DNA of 64,000 nt from JADKFD01 sp050250665 (GTDB lineage: Bacteria > Pseudomonadota > Gammaproteobacteria > Xanthomonadales > SZUA-5), in the NCBI GenBank assembly GCA_050250665.1, contig JBFWOF010000008.1, positions 62,001 to 126,000 of the forward strand, written 5' to 3'. The notes below the pieces were generated by a model, which was not told the DNA's origin, ran no database searches, and worked only from the letters and a program-made list of their open reading frames with translations. Positions 8,520 to 21,042 of the stretch are shown piece by piece. A program made the translations under genes and the position numbers. Position 1 is the stretch's first letter; each line of letters starts with the position of its first letter.

Positions 8520-9451
8520 CAACCCGCTTCCCCGAGCAGTGCCTGGAACTCGGCATAGTCGCGGATGTAATCCGCCGCATCGTAGGGATGCGAGGCCAGC
8601 ACCAGCAGCACGGCGTCCGCGCTGTAGCGGAACTGCGTGCCCCAGATCATCGGCGGCATGTACAGACCGATATCGGGCCGGTCCAGCCGGTACTGGGCGC
8701 GTTCGCGGCCATCGTCGACCAGCGCCGACACCTGACCGTGCACACACACCAGAAACTGCGCGCAGCTGCGATGGGCATGCTCGCCGCGGACCTCAGCACT
8801 GGGCACATCGAAAACCATGAAGCAGCGCTGCGGCACGAAGGGCAATTCCCGACCGACTTCGCCGGCCGCCAGCGAACCGCGCATGTCCACGGCTCGGGTC
8901 AACCGCCGCAACTCGACCCCACGAACCTGCCCGGGCACTGGCGTCGTCGTCGGCGCAGCGCTGGCACTGTCGAGTTCCACCGAGGTGGTCTGGGTGTAGC
9001 CGACGATGCGCGCCGGATTGCCGACCACGATGGCATTGGCCGGCACCGAGCGCAGCACCACGGCGCCGGCGCCGATCATGGCTCCGGCGCCGATGGTGAT
9101 TCCCGGCAGCAAGGTGGCGTTGGCGCCGATGGAGGCACCGCGCCTCACCCAGGTCTGGGCGAAACTCTCGGGGCGCTGTCGGCTGCGCGGAAAGCGGTCA
9201 TTGCTGAAGGTGGCATTGGGACCGACGAAGACATCGTCCTCCAGGCGCACGCCATCCCAGAGCTGCACCCCGCATTTCACCGTCACCCGATCGCCGACGA
9301 TGACATCGTTCTCGACGAAGACCCCGTCGCAGATGTTGCAGTCCCGCCCCAGGCGCGCGCCGGGCAGGATATGGGCAAAAGCCCAGATGCGGGTGCCCTC
9401 GCCCACTGCCGCACTCTCACACAGGGCCTGCGGATGGATATGGACGCTCAC
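8519..9451 (-). CDS. Bifunctional N-acetyltransferase / dTDP-sugar 3,4-ketoisomerase (WxcM/FdtD-like)
   Basis: 310 residues from a GTG that overlaps the upstream stop (GTGA). Residues ~1-150 form a left-handed beta-helix acetyltransferase (CNICDGVFVENDVIVGDRV, IGANATLLPGITIGAGAM, IVVGNPARIVGY). After a Ser/Thr/Pro linker (~155-175), residues ~180-305 form a cupin of the FdtA type, with the His pair in VRGEHAHRSCAQFLVCVHG and the closing VLASHPYDAADYIRDY. WxcM of Xanthomonas and FdtD of Shewanella carry the same two activities in one chain. The isomerase converts dTDP-4-keto-6-deoxyglucose to the 3-keto form, and the transferase acetylates the 3-amino sugar made by the aminotransferase encoded two genes upstream. 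The exact epimer (Fuc3NAc or Qui3NAc) cannot be decided by eye. Confidence 0.93.
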   Translation of the reverse strand: MSVHIHPQALCESAAVGEGTRIWAFAHILPGARLGRDCNICDGVFVENDVIVGDRVTVKCGVQLWDGVRLEDDVFVGPNATFSNDRFPRSRQRPESFAQTWVRRGASIGANATLLPGITIGAGAMIGAGAVVLRSVPANAIVVGNPARIVGYTQTTSVELDSASAAPTTTPVPGQVRGVELRRLTRAVDMRGSLAAGEVGRELPFVPQRCFMVFDVPSAEVRGEHAHRSCAQFLVCVHGQVSALVDDGRERAQYRLDRPDIGLYMPPMIWGTQFRYSADAVLLVLASHPYDAADYIRDYAEFQALLGEAG

Positions 9452-10416
9452 TGCTGCGCTCCGGGGTAGTTCTGGGCGTGCATCAGCACCGCCAGGGGAC
9501 GCGCCTTGGTGTTTTCGTAGGCGCGCCAGACATAGGCGCCGATGATGCCCAGGCCCAGCGAATTGATGCCGGCAAAGAACAGGATGGTCAAGACCGTGGC
9601 GGCATAACCCGGCACGGCCACGGCTCCGCTCAGGCGCGCCGCCAGCACCACCAGACCCATCAACATGGACAGCGTCAGTCCCAGGCCGCCAGCCAGCGTG
9701 AACAGCCGGATCGGCAGATCCGAGAAGGCGAAAACGCTGTCCATCAGATACTTGAGCTTGGCCCGAAAACTCCAGGCGCTGACGCCATGCTCGCGGGCCT
9801 GGCGCACATAAGGCAGCGCCTGACGACGGAAACCCAGCCACAGGATCTGCCCGACCAGCGAGCTGTGCACTTCGTTGAAGCGCAGCAAGTGCTGCCTGAA
9901 GGCGTCATTGCAGCCGAAGACGTCGATACCGCCCGGTGGTAGTTCCTTCTGCACCAGTTTCCGATAGCTCCACCAGAACAGTCCCGAGGCCAAACGGTCC
10001 ATCGCCGCATCCTGGCGCCCGGCACGGTGACCGACCACCACATCGGCGCCATCGGCGCGGAGCACGGCAAAGAACTCGGCGATCAGCTCGGTCGGCTCCT
10101 GCAAATCCGCCGCCATCACCGCCGAATACGGGGTGCGCACATGCGCCAGGCCTTCGCGAATGGCGGCGAAAGAACCGAAGTTGCGCGACAGCAGCAGCAA
10201 CTGCGAAGCATGCTCCTGTGCCGGCAGGGCCGCCGCCAGCAGGGCGTGCGACTGGTCTGGACTGCCATCGACCACGCAAATGACTTCGATGCCGCCCGGC
10301 GTCTGCCGATGCAACACCTGCAGGCGTTCGAGCAAGGCCGGAATGTTCTCGGCATTGCGGTACACCGGAACCACCACGGTGCATTCAGCGGAAGGCATTG
10401 ACGGCCTCGATGACAC
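9448..10416 (-). CDS. GT2 family glycosyltransferase, GtrB/DPM-like
   Basis: 322 residues. The GT2 domain starts at about residue 10 (CTVVVPVYRNAENIPALLER) with the nucleotide-binding VVDGSPDQS, and MAADLQEPTELI occupies the metal-binding DxD-like position. Two C-terminal helices (LFTLAGGLGLTLSMLMGLVV and LTILFFAGINSLGLGIIGAY) precede the typical ending VWRAYENTKARPL. This is the GtrB/ArnC-like layout that transfers a sugar from its nucleotide to undecaprenyl phosphate at the inner face of the membrane. The GTG at 10416 has a strong GAGGAGGAG ribosome site 7 bases upstream and overlaps the aminotransferase gene by 32 bases; an ATG at 10398 is the alternative. It is the likely loading enzyme for the amino sugar made by its neighbours. 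Confidence 0.92.
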   Translation of the reverse strand: MSSRPSMPSAECTVVVPVYRNAENIPALLERLQVLHRQTPGGIEVICVVDGSPDQSHALLAAALPAQEHASQLLLLSRNFGSFAAIREGLAHVRTPYSAVMAADLQEPTELIAEFFAVLRADGADVVVGHRAGRQDAAMDRLASGLFWWSYRKLVQKELPPGGIDVFGCNDAFRQHLLRFNEVHSSLVGQILWLGFRRQALPYVRQAREHGVSAWSFRAKLKYLMDSVFAFSDLPIRLFTLAGGLGLTLSMLMGLVVLAARLSGAVAVPGYAATVLTILFFAGINSLGLGIIGAYVWRAYENTKARPLAVLMHAQNYPGAQQ

Positions 10417-11467
10417 GCTCGATCTCCTCCTCGTCCAGGGCCGGGTGGCAAGGCAGACTCAACACCTCGGCAGCCGCCGCTTCGGTGACCGGCAGCGAGG
10501 GAGGACTGGCATCGCGCCAGGCCGGTTGCCAGTGGTCCGGAATCGGATAATGCACATCGCTGTCTATGCCGTACTCGGCCAGATGGGCACGCAAGGCATC
10601 GCGACGCGAGCAGCGCAGCACCGCCAGATGGACCACATCCTCTGGTCCCGCGGCCCGCGCCGGCAGCCGGATCAGCGGGTTGCGCACCTGCGCCTGATAG
10701 CGCCTGGCAACAGCGCGCCTGCGCTCGTTCTCGGCTTCCAGATGCAAAAGCTTGACCCCGAGCACAGCCGCCTGCAGTTCATCCAGACGCGAATTGCGGC
10801 CACCGGCCAGATCCACGCGATATTTGTCGGACCAGCCGTATTGGCGCAGCTGGCGCACGCGATGGGCCAGCTGCACATCGGCAGTGAGCACGGCGCCGCC
10901 ATCACCGACGGCTCCCAGATTCTTGGTCGGATAGAAGCTGAAACAGGAGAGAGCGCCGTAGCTGCCGGCGCGGCGACCGTTTCTTTCCGCGCCGTGGGCC
11001 TGGGCGCAATCCTCGATCAAGGCAACCCCGTGCTGCCGACAAAGCGCGGAAATGAGCTCTGCATCCGCCATCTGGCCGTAGAGATGGGTCAGCACCAGCG
11101 CCCGCGGGCGCTCGGCCAGCGCCAGTTCCAGAGCCTCGCCATCGATCAGCAGGGTCTGGTCATCGATTTCGACATAGCGCGCCTGGGCGCCGCAGGCGCG
11201 TATGGCTGTGCTGGCGTAGCCGCCGGCATTGGCCACCGTCAGTACCGTGCTGCCAGGACCGATCTCCAGGGCCCGCAGCGCCAGTTCCAGAGCATCACTG
11301 CCGTTGGCCACGCCGATGCAATGGTTCACGCCGATGTAGTCGGCAAAAGCCTGTTCGAAGTCGGCGACGGCGGGCCCCAGCACCAGACGACCCGAGGCCA
11401 GCACGGCGTCGATGGCGTCACGCATGGACGCCAGATGCGGCGACTGCACGCGTAGGGAATCAAACAT
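10385..11467 (-). CDS. DegT/DnrJ/EryC1 sugar aminotransferase (FdtB/WxcK-like)
   Basis: About 360 residues from the ATG at 11467 (a GTG at 11482 would add five residues). PLP-enzyme marks of the family are present: the cofactor pocket VANGSDALELALRALEIGPG, the Asp in ALIEDCAQAHGA, and the Schiff-base Lys in SFYPTKNLGAVGDGG. NSRLDELQAAVLGVKL and the C-terminal DVHYPIPDHWQPA are also typical. Enzymes with this pattern transaminate 3-keto or 4-keto dTDP-sugars. With a FdtA-type 3,4-ketoisomerase in the same operon, 3-transamination to dTDP-3-amino-3,6-dideoxyhexose is the best inference. It is the first gene of the cassette; its promoter should lie in the ~185 bp shared with the divergent nuclease gene. 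Confidence 0.93.
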   Translation of the reverse strand: MFDSLRVQSPHLASMRDAIDAVLASGRLVLGPAVADFEQAFADYIGVNHCIGVANGSDALELALRALEIGPGSTVLTVANAGGYASTAIRACGAQARYVEIDDQTLLIDGEALELALAERPRALVLTHLYGQMADAELISALCRQHGVALIEDCAQAHGAERNGRRAGSYGALSCFSFYPTKNLGAVGDGGAVLTADVQLAHRVRQLRQYGWSDKYRVDLAGGRNSRLDELQAAVLGVKLLHLEAENERRRAVARRYQAQVRNPLIRLPARAAGPEDVVHLAVLRCSRRDALRAHLAEYGIDSDVHYPIPDHWQPAWRDASPPSLPVTEAAAAEVLSLPCHPALDEEEIERVIEAVNAFR

Positions 11468-11652
11468 CCGTATCGGTTGCACGACGATCCTTGGGCCGGG
11501 AATGCGTGAAATCTACAGCAAGGCAGCGGCCACTGCCGCGCAGCGTTCGGTCCTGCGCCCAACGCAAAGCACACTACGTAACAATCCGAATGGGTGAATG
11601 TCATGTGAATGCGCCTAGAATGTCCGCCCCCTTGCTGGTGCCGAAGCCCTCC

Positions 11653-13821
<2,169 letters not shown>

Positions 13822-13859
13822 GCCACCGGCACATCCGCCAGCAGCTCGGCGCCCGGAGT

Positions 13860-14168
13860 AGCGGAGCAAGCTCCGCTATCGGACCTGCGGTGTGCGAGGC
13901 CTTGGTAGTGCCGAGCTTGCTCGGCAGGATGTGCGGCTTCTGGGTCCACCGGGAACCCAAAGCCCAAGCCTAGCCAGAGCAGCGGAGCAAGCTCCGCTCT
14001 ACCAGAGCTGCGGTGTGGGAGGCCTTGGTAGTGCCGAGCTTGCTCGGCAGGGTGTGCGGCTTCTGGGTCACCGGGAACCCAAAGCCCAGCCAGAGCAGCG
14101 GAGCAAGCTCCGCTCTACCAGGGCTGCGGTGTGGGAGGCCATGGTAGGGCCGAGCTTGCTCGGCAGAA
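13860..14168. repeat. Tandem 116-121 bp repeat with paired hairpins
   Basis: Three units begin at 13860, 13981 and 14097 (periods 121 and 116); the third is cut off at about 14168. Each unit holds two different perfect hairpins, AGCGGAGCAAGCTCCGCT and GCCGAGCTTGCTCGGC, separated by ~30 bp. The second half carries CTTCTGGGT.CACCGGGAAC. The array fills the gap between two convergent genes (the nuclease and anmK), where the hairpins could end transcripts in both directions. No coding capacity was believed. Confidence 0.85.
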
Positions 14169-14175
14169 TGTACAG

Positions 14176-15294
14176 CTACACGCCGAAATACACGCCGCCC
14201 AACACCCTCGGTCCGGCAGCCCCGGTCACATCGGCGCAGTTGCCGGGCAGATGATTCAGGGTCTGGCGCGCCATCCAGGCGAAGGCCGCGGCCTCGACGA
14301 AATCGGGGTCAAGGCCATGGGCCGCGCTGGTCTCGAGCACGCAGGGGTGTCCCAACGCCAGTGCCAGCTCGCGCTCCAGCGCCGCCCGCAGTCGCGGATT
14401 GTGGACGCCGCCGCCACAGCTGATCACCCGTCGCGTCTCCGGGGCGTGCTCGACCAGGGCGCGCGCCATGCTGCGCGCCGACAGCAGCAGCAGCGTGGCT
14501 TGCACATCGGCCGCCGACCGTGCCGGGTGCGTGGCCAGGCGCTGATCCAGCCAGTCCAGATTGAAGTGTTCGCGGCCGGTGCTCTTGGGCAGCGGCCGGG
14601 CAAAGTAGTCATCGCCCAGCAGCTCGTCGAGCAGCACCGGATCGGGCTGACCGCTGCCGGCAAATTCGCCACCCAGGTCGCAGGCCCGCCCCAGATGGCG
14701 CAAGGCCCAGCCATCCAGCAGACAGTTGGCCGGACCGGTATCGAATCCGCGCACCGGCGTCCCCGGCTGCAGCAGCGTGTAGTTGCCAATGCCACCCAGA
14801 TTGAGGACGGCCCGCGGTTCCCGGTCATCGGCGAACAGGGCGGCATGCAGCCCGCAAACCAATGGTGCACCCTGACCGCCTGCAGCCATGTCACGACGGC
14901 GGAAATCAGCCACGGTCGTGATCCCGCAGCGTTCGGCGATGGTATTGGGATCACCGATTTGCAGGGTGAATGCCGGCGAGCTCCAGGGACGGTGACGGAC
15001 GGTCTGCCCGTGCGAGCCCAGCGCCCGGATTGCAGCCGACTTCACGCCGGCCGTTTGCAGCAGTTCAAGAGCAGCGCCGGCGAAACAGCGGGCGATCTCG
15101 ATATCGAGGGCGCCGTAGGCGTCCACGGCCAGACTGTCGGCGTGCATCAGCGCCAGAATGCGCTCACGCAGATCACTGGGATAGGCATAAGTGCGCGCCG
15201 CGAGCAACTCGGTCTGCGGCTCGAAGCGCATCAGCGCGACATCGATTCCGTCCGCGCTGGTGCCGGAGATCAGTCCGAGATAAAGCTCGGTCAT
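14176..15294 (-). CDS. anmK: Anhydro-N-acetylmuramic acid kinase
   Basis: 372 residues, the usual length. The N-terminal YLGLISGTSADGIDVALMRF carries the ATP-binding SGTS-DG motif. IRALGSHGQTVRHRP and VLNLGGIGNYTLL are AnmK signatures, along with GFDTGPANCLLDGWA and ISCGGGVHNPRL near the C-terminus. The enzyme phosphorylates 1,6-anhydro-MurNAc to MurNAc-6-phosphate in cell-wall recycling, in the cytoplasm. It lies 9 bp downstream of an M23 endopeptidase gene on the same strand, a pairing common in gammaproteobacteria that links wall cleavage with recycling. It ends only 7 bp from the tandem hairpin array. Confidence 0.97.
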   Translation of the reverse strand: MTELYLGLISGTSADGIDVALMRFEPQTELLAARTYAYPSDLRERILALMHADSLAVDAYGALDIEIARCFAGAALELLQTAGVKSAAIRALGSHGQTVRHRPWSSPAFTLQIGDPNTIAERCGITTVADFRRRDMAAGGQGAPLVCGLHAALFADDREPRAVLNLGGIGNYTLLQPGTPVRGFDTGPANCLLDGWALRHLGRACDLGGEFAGSGQPDPVLLDELLGDDYFARPLPKSTGREHFNLDWLDQRLATHPARSAADVQATLLLLSARSMARALVEHAPETRRVISCGGGVHNPRLRAALERELALALGHPCVLETSAAHGLDPDFVEAAAFAWMARQTLNHLPGNCADVTGAAGPRVLGGVYFGV

Positions 15295-15303
15295 CCTGAC
15301 CGA

Positions 15304-16782
15304 CTACTGGCGCAGGGCCAGATTCTGGTCCTCGACCACACCCAGGGCGGTAGCGTAGGTGGCGTGGGTCTTCATGAACGCGGCCAGCTCGGCGCCGGTC
15401 AGCGGTTCGGCCTTGGGCAGGGTCACACTGAGCGGATCGCGGTGCACGCCCTTGACCCGGAACTCGTAGTGCAGATGCGGCGCCGTGGCCAGGCCAGTCA
15501 TGCCGACGTAGCCGATCAGATCACCCTGCTGGACCTTCTGACCACGGGCAATGCCCTTGGCAAAGCGCGACATGTGGCCGTACAGCGTGGTGGTGTCCTT
15601 GCCGTGCTGCAGGATGATCACGTTGCCGTAACCGTTCTGCTTGCCGACGAAGAGCACGCTGCCATTGCCGGCGGCGCGAATCGGGGTGCCGCTGGGGGCG
15701 GCATAGTCCACGCCCTTGTGGGCACGGACGCGACCGAGGATCGGGTGTTTGCGGGCCGAGGAGAAGCGGCTGGAAATCCGCGAGAACTCCACTGGCGTAC
15801 GGATGAAGGCCTTGCGCAGGCTGCGGCCATCGCCACCGTAGAAATCGCTGCGACCATCGGCACCGGTGTAGCGAAAGGCCTCGTAGCGCTTTCCCTGATT
15901 GACGAAGACGGCGGCCAGAATGTCGCCATCGCGCAGGCGCACCCCATCACGGTAGATCGACTCGTAGACCACGGCAAAGCTGTCGCCCTCGCGCAGATCC
16001 TGGGCAAAGTCGATGTCGTAGTTGAATACTTCGGCCAGGCGCATGATCTGCAGATCGCTCATGCCGGCCGCCGATCCGGCGCCGAACAGCGAGCTGGTGA
16101 TCACTGCGCTGCCGTACTGGGTGCGGCGCTCCAACTGGCGCTCGATGACCCGTTCCCGCACCTTGTCGCCATCGACCTGGACCAGGATGCGCTCGCTTTC
16201 GCTGCGATCGAACTGCAGCGCGGAAAGCTTGCCCTCGGTCGGAATGCGGAAGGCGATCTGGTCGCCCGGATGGATCTGGACCAGGCTGCGCACACTCTCG
16301 CTCTGCTCCAGCATGCGATGCATCAGCGCTGCTGACAGGCCCAGCCTCTCGAAGATGTTGCCCAGGGTCTCGTTGCGGCGAACCGTCACCACCTGCCAGC
16401 CGGATTCGGCATCGCTGCCCAGATACAGATCCGATTCCAGCGCGCTGACAGGCTCCGGAAGGGCCGAGGCCGTGGCTTCGCTGGGCGCTGGCAATTCCAG
16501 GGGGACGTTGAGCTGACTGGCAATGGGATCGGGGCGATTGACGCTGGCGAAGACCGGCAGGATCACCAGCCCGACCAACGCCACCAGTCCACCCGTGCTC
16601 AGCACCGTGGTCAGTCGCCGGCGGTCGGCCCCGCGCACCCAAAGAAACTCCAGACTGCGCAGGATCGCCTGGCGCATGCGCGCTGCTGGCTTCAAGCGGA
16701 TGGGGCGCTGCTGATAGTGACGACGTACCGCCTGATTGCGGGCAGAGCTGCGGCGATGTTGCCAATCAGGCTGATAGATCAC
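15304..16782 (-). CDS. M23 peptidoglycan endopeptidase (MepM-like)
   Basis: About 492 residues from a GTG at 16782 with GAGAG ~10 bases upstream; the frame is open further upstream but that part does not look coding. A cytoplasmic basic N-terminus precedes one helix (LSTGGLVALVGLVILPVF). A LysM/OapA-like region (WQVVTVRRNETLGNIFERLG) and a Csd3-like pre-domain (QIMRLAEVFNYDIDFAQDLR) follow. The LytM catalytic domain has the zinc ligands in AHKGVDYAAPSGTPI and APHLHYEFRVKG, with GYVGMTGLATAPHLHYEF intact, so it should be active. It would cut D,D-crosslinks (MepM) or similar bonds in the periplasm. It heads a two-gene unit with anmK. An AT-rich stretch at 16800-16890 probably holds its promoter. 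Confidence 0.93.
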   Translation of the reverse strand: MIYQPDWQHRRSSARNQAVRRHYQQRPIRLKPAARMRQAILRSLEFLWVRGADRRRLTTVLSTGGLVALVGLVILPVFASVNRPDPIASQLNVPLELPAPSEATASALPEPVSALESDLYLGSDAESGWQVVTVRRNETLGNIFERLGLSAALMHRMLEQSESVRSLVQIHPGDQIAFRIPTEGKLSALQFDRSESERILVQVDGDKVRERVIERQLERRTQYGSAVITSSLFGAGSAAGMSDLQIMRLAEVFNYDIDFAQDLREGDSFAVVYESIYRDGVRLRDGDILAAVFVNQGKRYEAFRYTGADGRSDFYGGDGRSLRKAFIRTPVEFSRISSRFSSARKHPILGRVRAHKGVDYAAPSGTPIRAAGNGSVLFVGKQNGYGNVIILQHGKDTTTLYGHMSRFAKGIARGQKVQQGDLIGYVGMTGLATAPHLHYEFRVKGVHRDPLSVTLPKAEPLTGAELAAFMKTHATYATALGVVEDQNLALRQ

Positions 16783-17257
16783 GCAGGTCGTCTCTCGAGT
16801 GAAAACGGGGCGAACATATCCATTTGCGAAGCCCCGGTCAAAGCTTAAATTGGTGTTAACGCCACAGTTGTTGCTTGAGCGCAACAAATCCGCTCCCCAG
16901 AACCCGCTCCCCTCGACGCAATTGGGCAAAAATTCCACGCATTTCAGTTGCTTCCTGAACACTGATCGCGCCGGAATTGGTGACAAGCGCAGAGTCTTGG
17001 CGTAAAGTTTGCCGGTACGCGCGACAAGCGGCCTTTTCTGCCCAGACCGCCGGAACTTCTGGTTGGGGAGCTCACAGCTCCCGGGAAGTCCGGACGTCGC
17101 CCGACTTGTGAGGCGTAAACCGGACCGATGCGCGTTTCCAGAACGCTGTCCGCAACAGTGGCTTAGCCGGCGTCGAAAGCAGCAACTGGAATGTGCGACG
17201 CCAATCCCTCAACTCCGTAGACCACGGCCAGTGAGGACCAAGGGAGATTTCGATTAC
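16783..17257. other. Divergent intergenic region, AT-richer than surroundings
   Basis: 475 bp between the divergent M23 gene and the helicase-like gene. The part at ~16800-16950 is noticeably richer in A and T than its neighbours (for example AAAGCTTAAATTGGTGTTAA), as expected for promoters serving one or both genes. No confident -35/-10 pair, RNA gene or ORF was assigned. The helicase-like gene has an AGGGAG ribosome site at 17240-17245, 12 bases before its ATG. Confidence 0.45.
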
Positions 17258-19138
<1,881 letters not shown>

Positions 19139-19144
19139 TCGCCG

Positions 19145-19633
19145 ATGCCGTACACACCGATACTGGCGACGCTGGGCTATGTGCTGTCGCCTGATCGCCG
19201 CCAGGTCCTGCTGGTCCACCGCAATGCGCGTCCCGATGACGCGCATCTCGGCAAGTACAACGGCCTCGGAGGCAAACTTGAGGCCGATGAGGACGTCGTC
19301 AGCGGCATGCGCCGGGAGATTCGCGAAGAGGCCAATATCGACTGCCCGCAGCTCAGCCTGCGCGGCACCATCTCCTGGCCGGGTTTCGGAAAACACGGTG
19401 AAGACTGGCTGGGATTCGTGTTCCTGATCACCGAATTCGTCGGCACCGTACCCGAGCACAATGCCGAGGGCCGGCTGGAATGGGTCGATATCGACAGAAT
19501 CCACAGCCTGCCGCTGTGGGATGGCGACCGCCACTTCCTGCCGCTGGTCTTCGACGATGACCCGCGCGCGTTTCATGGAGTCATGCCCTACCGCGACGGC
19601 CGTATGCAGTCCTGGCGCTATTCGCGGGTCTGA
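19145..19633 (+). CDS. Nudix hydrolase (MutT-like)
   Basis: 162 residues. The Nudix box is complete: GKLEADEDVVSGMRREIREE followed by ANI fits G-x5-E-x7-REUxEExGU. Upstream, GLGGKLE and the strand VLLVHRN are typical of the subgroup resembling 8-oxo-dGTP diphosphatases (NUDT1/YjhB-like). WRYSRV closes the protein. The likely role is hydrolysis of a nucleoside diphosphate derivative, possibly oxidised dGTP, in the cytoplasm. It starts 6 bases after the helicase-like gene stop, so the two are probably one transcript. The substrate is inferred from family resemblance only. Confidence 0.92.
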   Translation: MPYTPILATLGYVLSPDRRQVLLVHRNARPDDAHLGKYNGLGGKLEADEDVVSGMRREIREEANIDCPQLSLRGTISWPGFGKHGEDWLGFVFLITEFVGTVPEHNAEGRLEWVDIDRIHSLPLWDGDRHFLPLVFDDDPRAFHGVMPYRDGRMQSWRYSRV

Positions 19634-19686
19634 GTCAGCACTGGCTATCGCCGCCGAGCTCGAAGAGACTAGTCCGAGTCCCACCT

Positions 19687-20622
19687 TTGCCAGGGCCCGG
19701 ATTCGTGCAAGCGCGCCGCCCACTGCCACCGCCCACGCTGTCGGCGCTGTATCCGCCCATCCCCGGATATCGCTACTTCGACGCGCCCGCCGGCAACCGC
19801 TTCGACCCGCAACTGGACCTGCACGCCCCACAGCAGGCGTGGTGGCTGTCGGAGCACGCGCTCCTGGCCTATGCCCATGCGCGCAGCATTCAATCCTGCC
19901 TGGGCAGCCACGGTTGGCAATGCTCGATCGCACGCGACCGCAGCAACGGCAGCTTCGCGCATGTCGCGCTCGGCGACGGCTGGGGCGTGATCGCATTCCG
20001 CGGAACCAAAGCCATCAAGCCCGGCGACTCCTGGCGCAAGCTGGGTGCGGTGGCACGCGATTGGTGGACCGACGCACGGGTAGGAAAAATCTCCTGGTCC
20101 CATGGAGGTGAGGTTCACCGGGGCTTCCTGCGCGCGCTCGACGGCCTCTGGCCGCAGCTGCATCCGCTGCTGGCGGGTGATCGACGGTGGTGGCTATGCG
20201 GTCACAGTCTGGGTGGCGCACTGGCAACCCTGGCTGCGGCGCGTGTGTTCGACGCCGGCGCGCAGCTGGCCGGCAGCATCAGCTTTGGACAGCCGCGCGT
20301 CGGAAATGACGACTGCGCGGCCGTGCTGGACCGGCTTCCGCTGTTGCGTGTGGTTAACGCCTGCGACCTGGTGCCCGAGATGCCGCCGGAGAATCTTGGA
20401 TATCGACATGCGGGCAAGCTGGTGCATCTGGATGTCAGCCATCGTCAGAACTACGCCCGCAGCGTGCGCAGCTTCTGGTCGCGACTGCCTGGAAACCTGC
20501 GCCATGGCATAGGCGCACTGACCCCGATCGAATTACGTGATCATGCGCCACTGCACTACGCCACCAAATGCTTCAATGCGGCCTGGGCCACGGCGCCATC
20601 GGGCGGTTCGCAAGCCACCTGA
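19687..20622 (+). CDS. Class 3 lipase-like alpha/beta hydrolase
   Basis: 311 residues from a TTG at 19687; a GTG at 19705 is an alternative, and no ATG lies near. No signal peptide or lipobox is seen. The lipase class 3 pattern is present: WGVIAFRGTK (oxyanion region), the nucleophile elbow RRWWLCGHSLGGALATLAAA with Ser in GHSLGG, the acid in VVNACDLVPEMPP, and a candidate catalytic His in RDHAPLHYATK. ISFGQPRVGND is a further family phrase. The enzyme should hydrolyse an ester, perhaps a lipid, inside the cell, but its substrate is unknown. It is 53 bp after the Nudix gene. Confidence 0.88.
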   Translation: MPGPGFVQARRPLPPPTLSALYPPIPGYRYFDAPAGNRFDPQLDLHAPQQAWWLSEHALLAYAHARSIQSCLGSHGWQCSIARDRSNGSFAHVALGDGWGVIAFRGTKAIKPGDSWRKLGAVARDWWTDARVGKISWSHGGEVHRGFLRALDGLWPQLHPLLAGDRRWWLCGHSLGGALATLAAARVFDAGAQLAGSISFGQPRVGNDDCAAVLDRLPLLRVVNACDLVPEMPPENLGYRHAGKLVHLDVSHRQNYARSVRSFWSRLPGNLRHGIGALTPIELRDHAPLHYATKCFNAAWATAPSGGSQAT

Positions 20623-20702
20623 GCGCCAGCGCGGCAGACACAACCGTCGAGGCCCGCCCTCATCACAAAATGTCCCATGGCATTGATTTCAATGTCTTCA
20701 AC

Positions 20703-20777
20703 CAAGGGGGCAGGGGACCCACCCCGCCGCACGATCTGATCTTGCAGCGAACCTGGGCCCCTGCCCCTCGCCCCTTG
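20703..20777. repeat. G-rich inverted repeat
   Basis: Within the 420-bp gap between the lipase and kinase genes, AGGGGGCAGGGGACCCA (20705-20721) faces GGGCCCCTGCCCCTCGCCCC (20754-20773). Both arms have runs of four or more G or C. This is the first of several such pairs (29293-29535, 30332-30498, 37319-37801). No gene was seen in the rest of the gap (20778-21042). Confidence 0.7.
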
Positions 20778-21042
20778 TTTGTAGGGCGAACAAGCGCACC
20801 GGAAGGCTCAAGCGCTCACCGCTTTCGTGGGCTCATCGCGCGATCTGCAGCACCAATTTGCGCAATAGTTGACCGATAACGTCGACCAGTCGGCAAAGCA
20901 GGTGACGCATATTGTCAATATCCGGCCATTCTGCGACAGTCAGCGTGCTGCAATCTGGGTTAGATTGACGGCGGCCGACGGCTGGTCGCTGCCGCCGGAG
21001 GGAACGACAGATCGCTACGGGTGAATCACGGGAGACTGAGGT

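Noticed and set aside
8520..8747. N-terminal extension of the GtrA open frame to 8747
   Set aside because: It overlaps the cupin domain of the WxcM-like gene and has no GtrA sequence; the ATG at 8519 gives the usual length.
9452..9841. N-terminal extension of the WxcM-like open frame to 9841
   Set aside because: This part is the glycosyltransferase gene read in another frame; the GTG at 9451 with a GTGA overlap gives the usual WxcM start.
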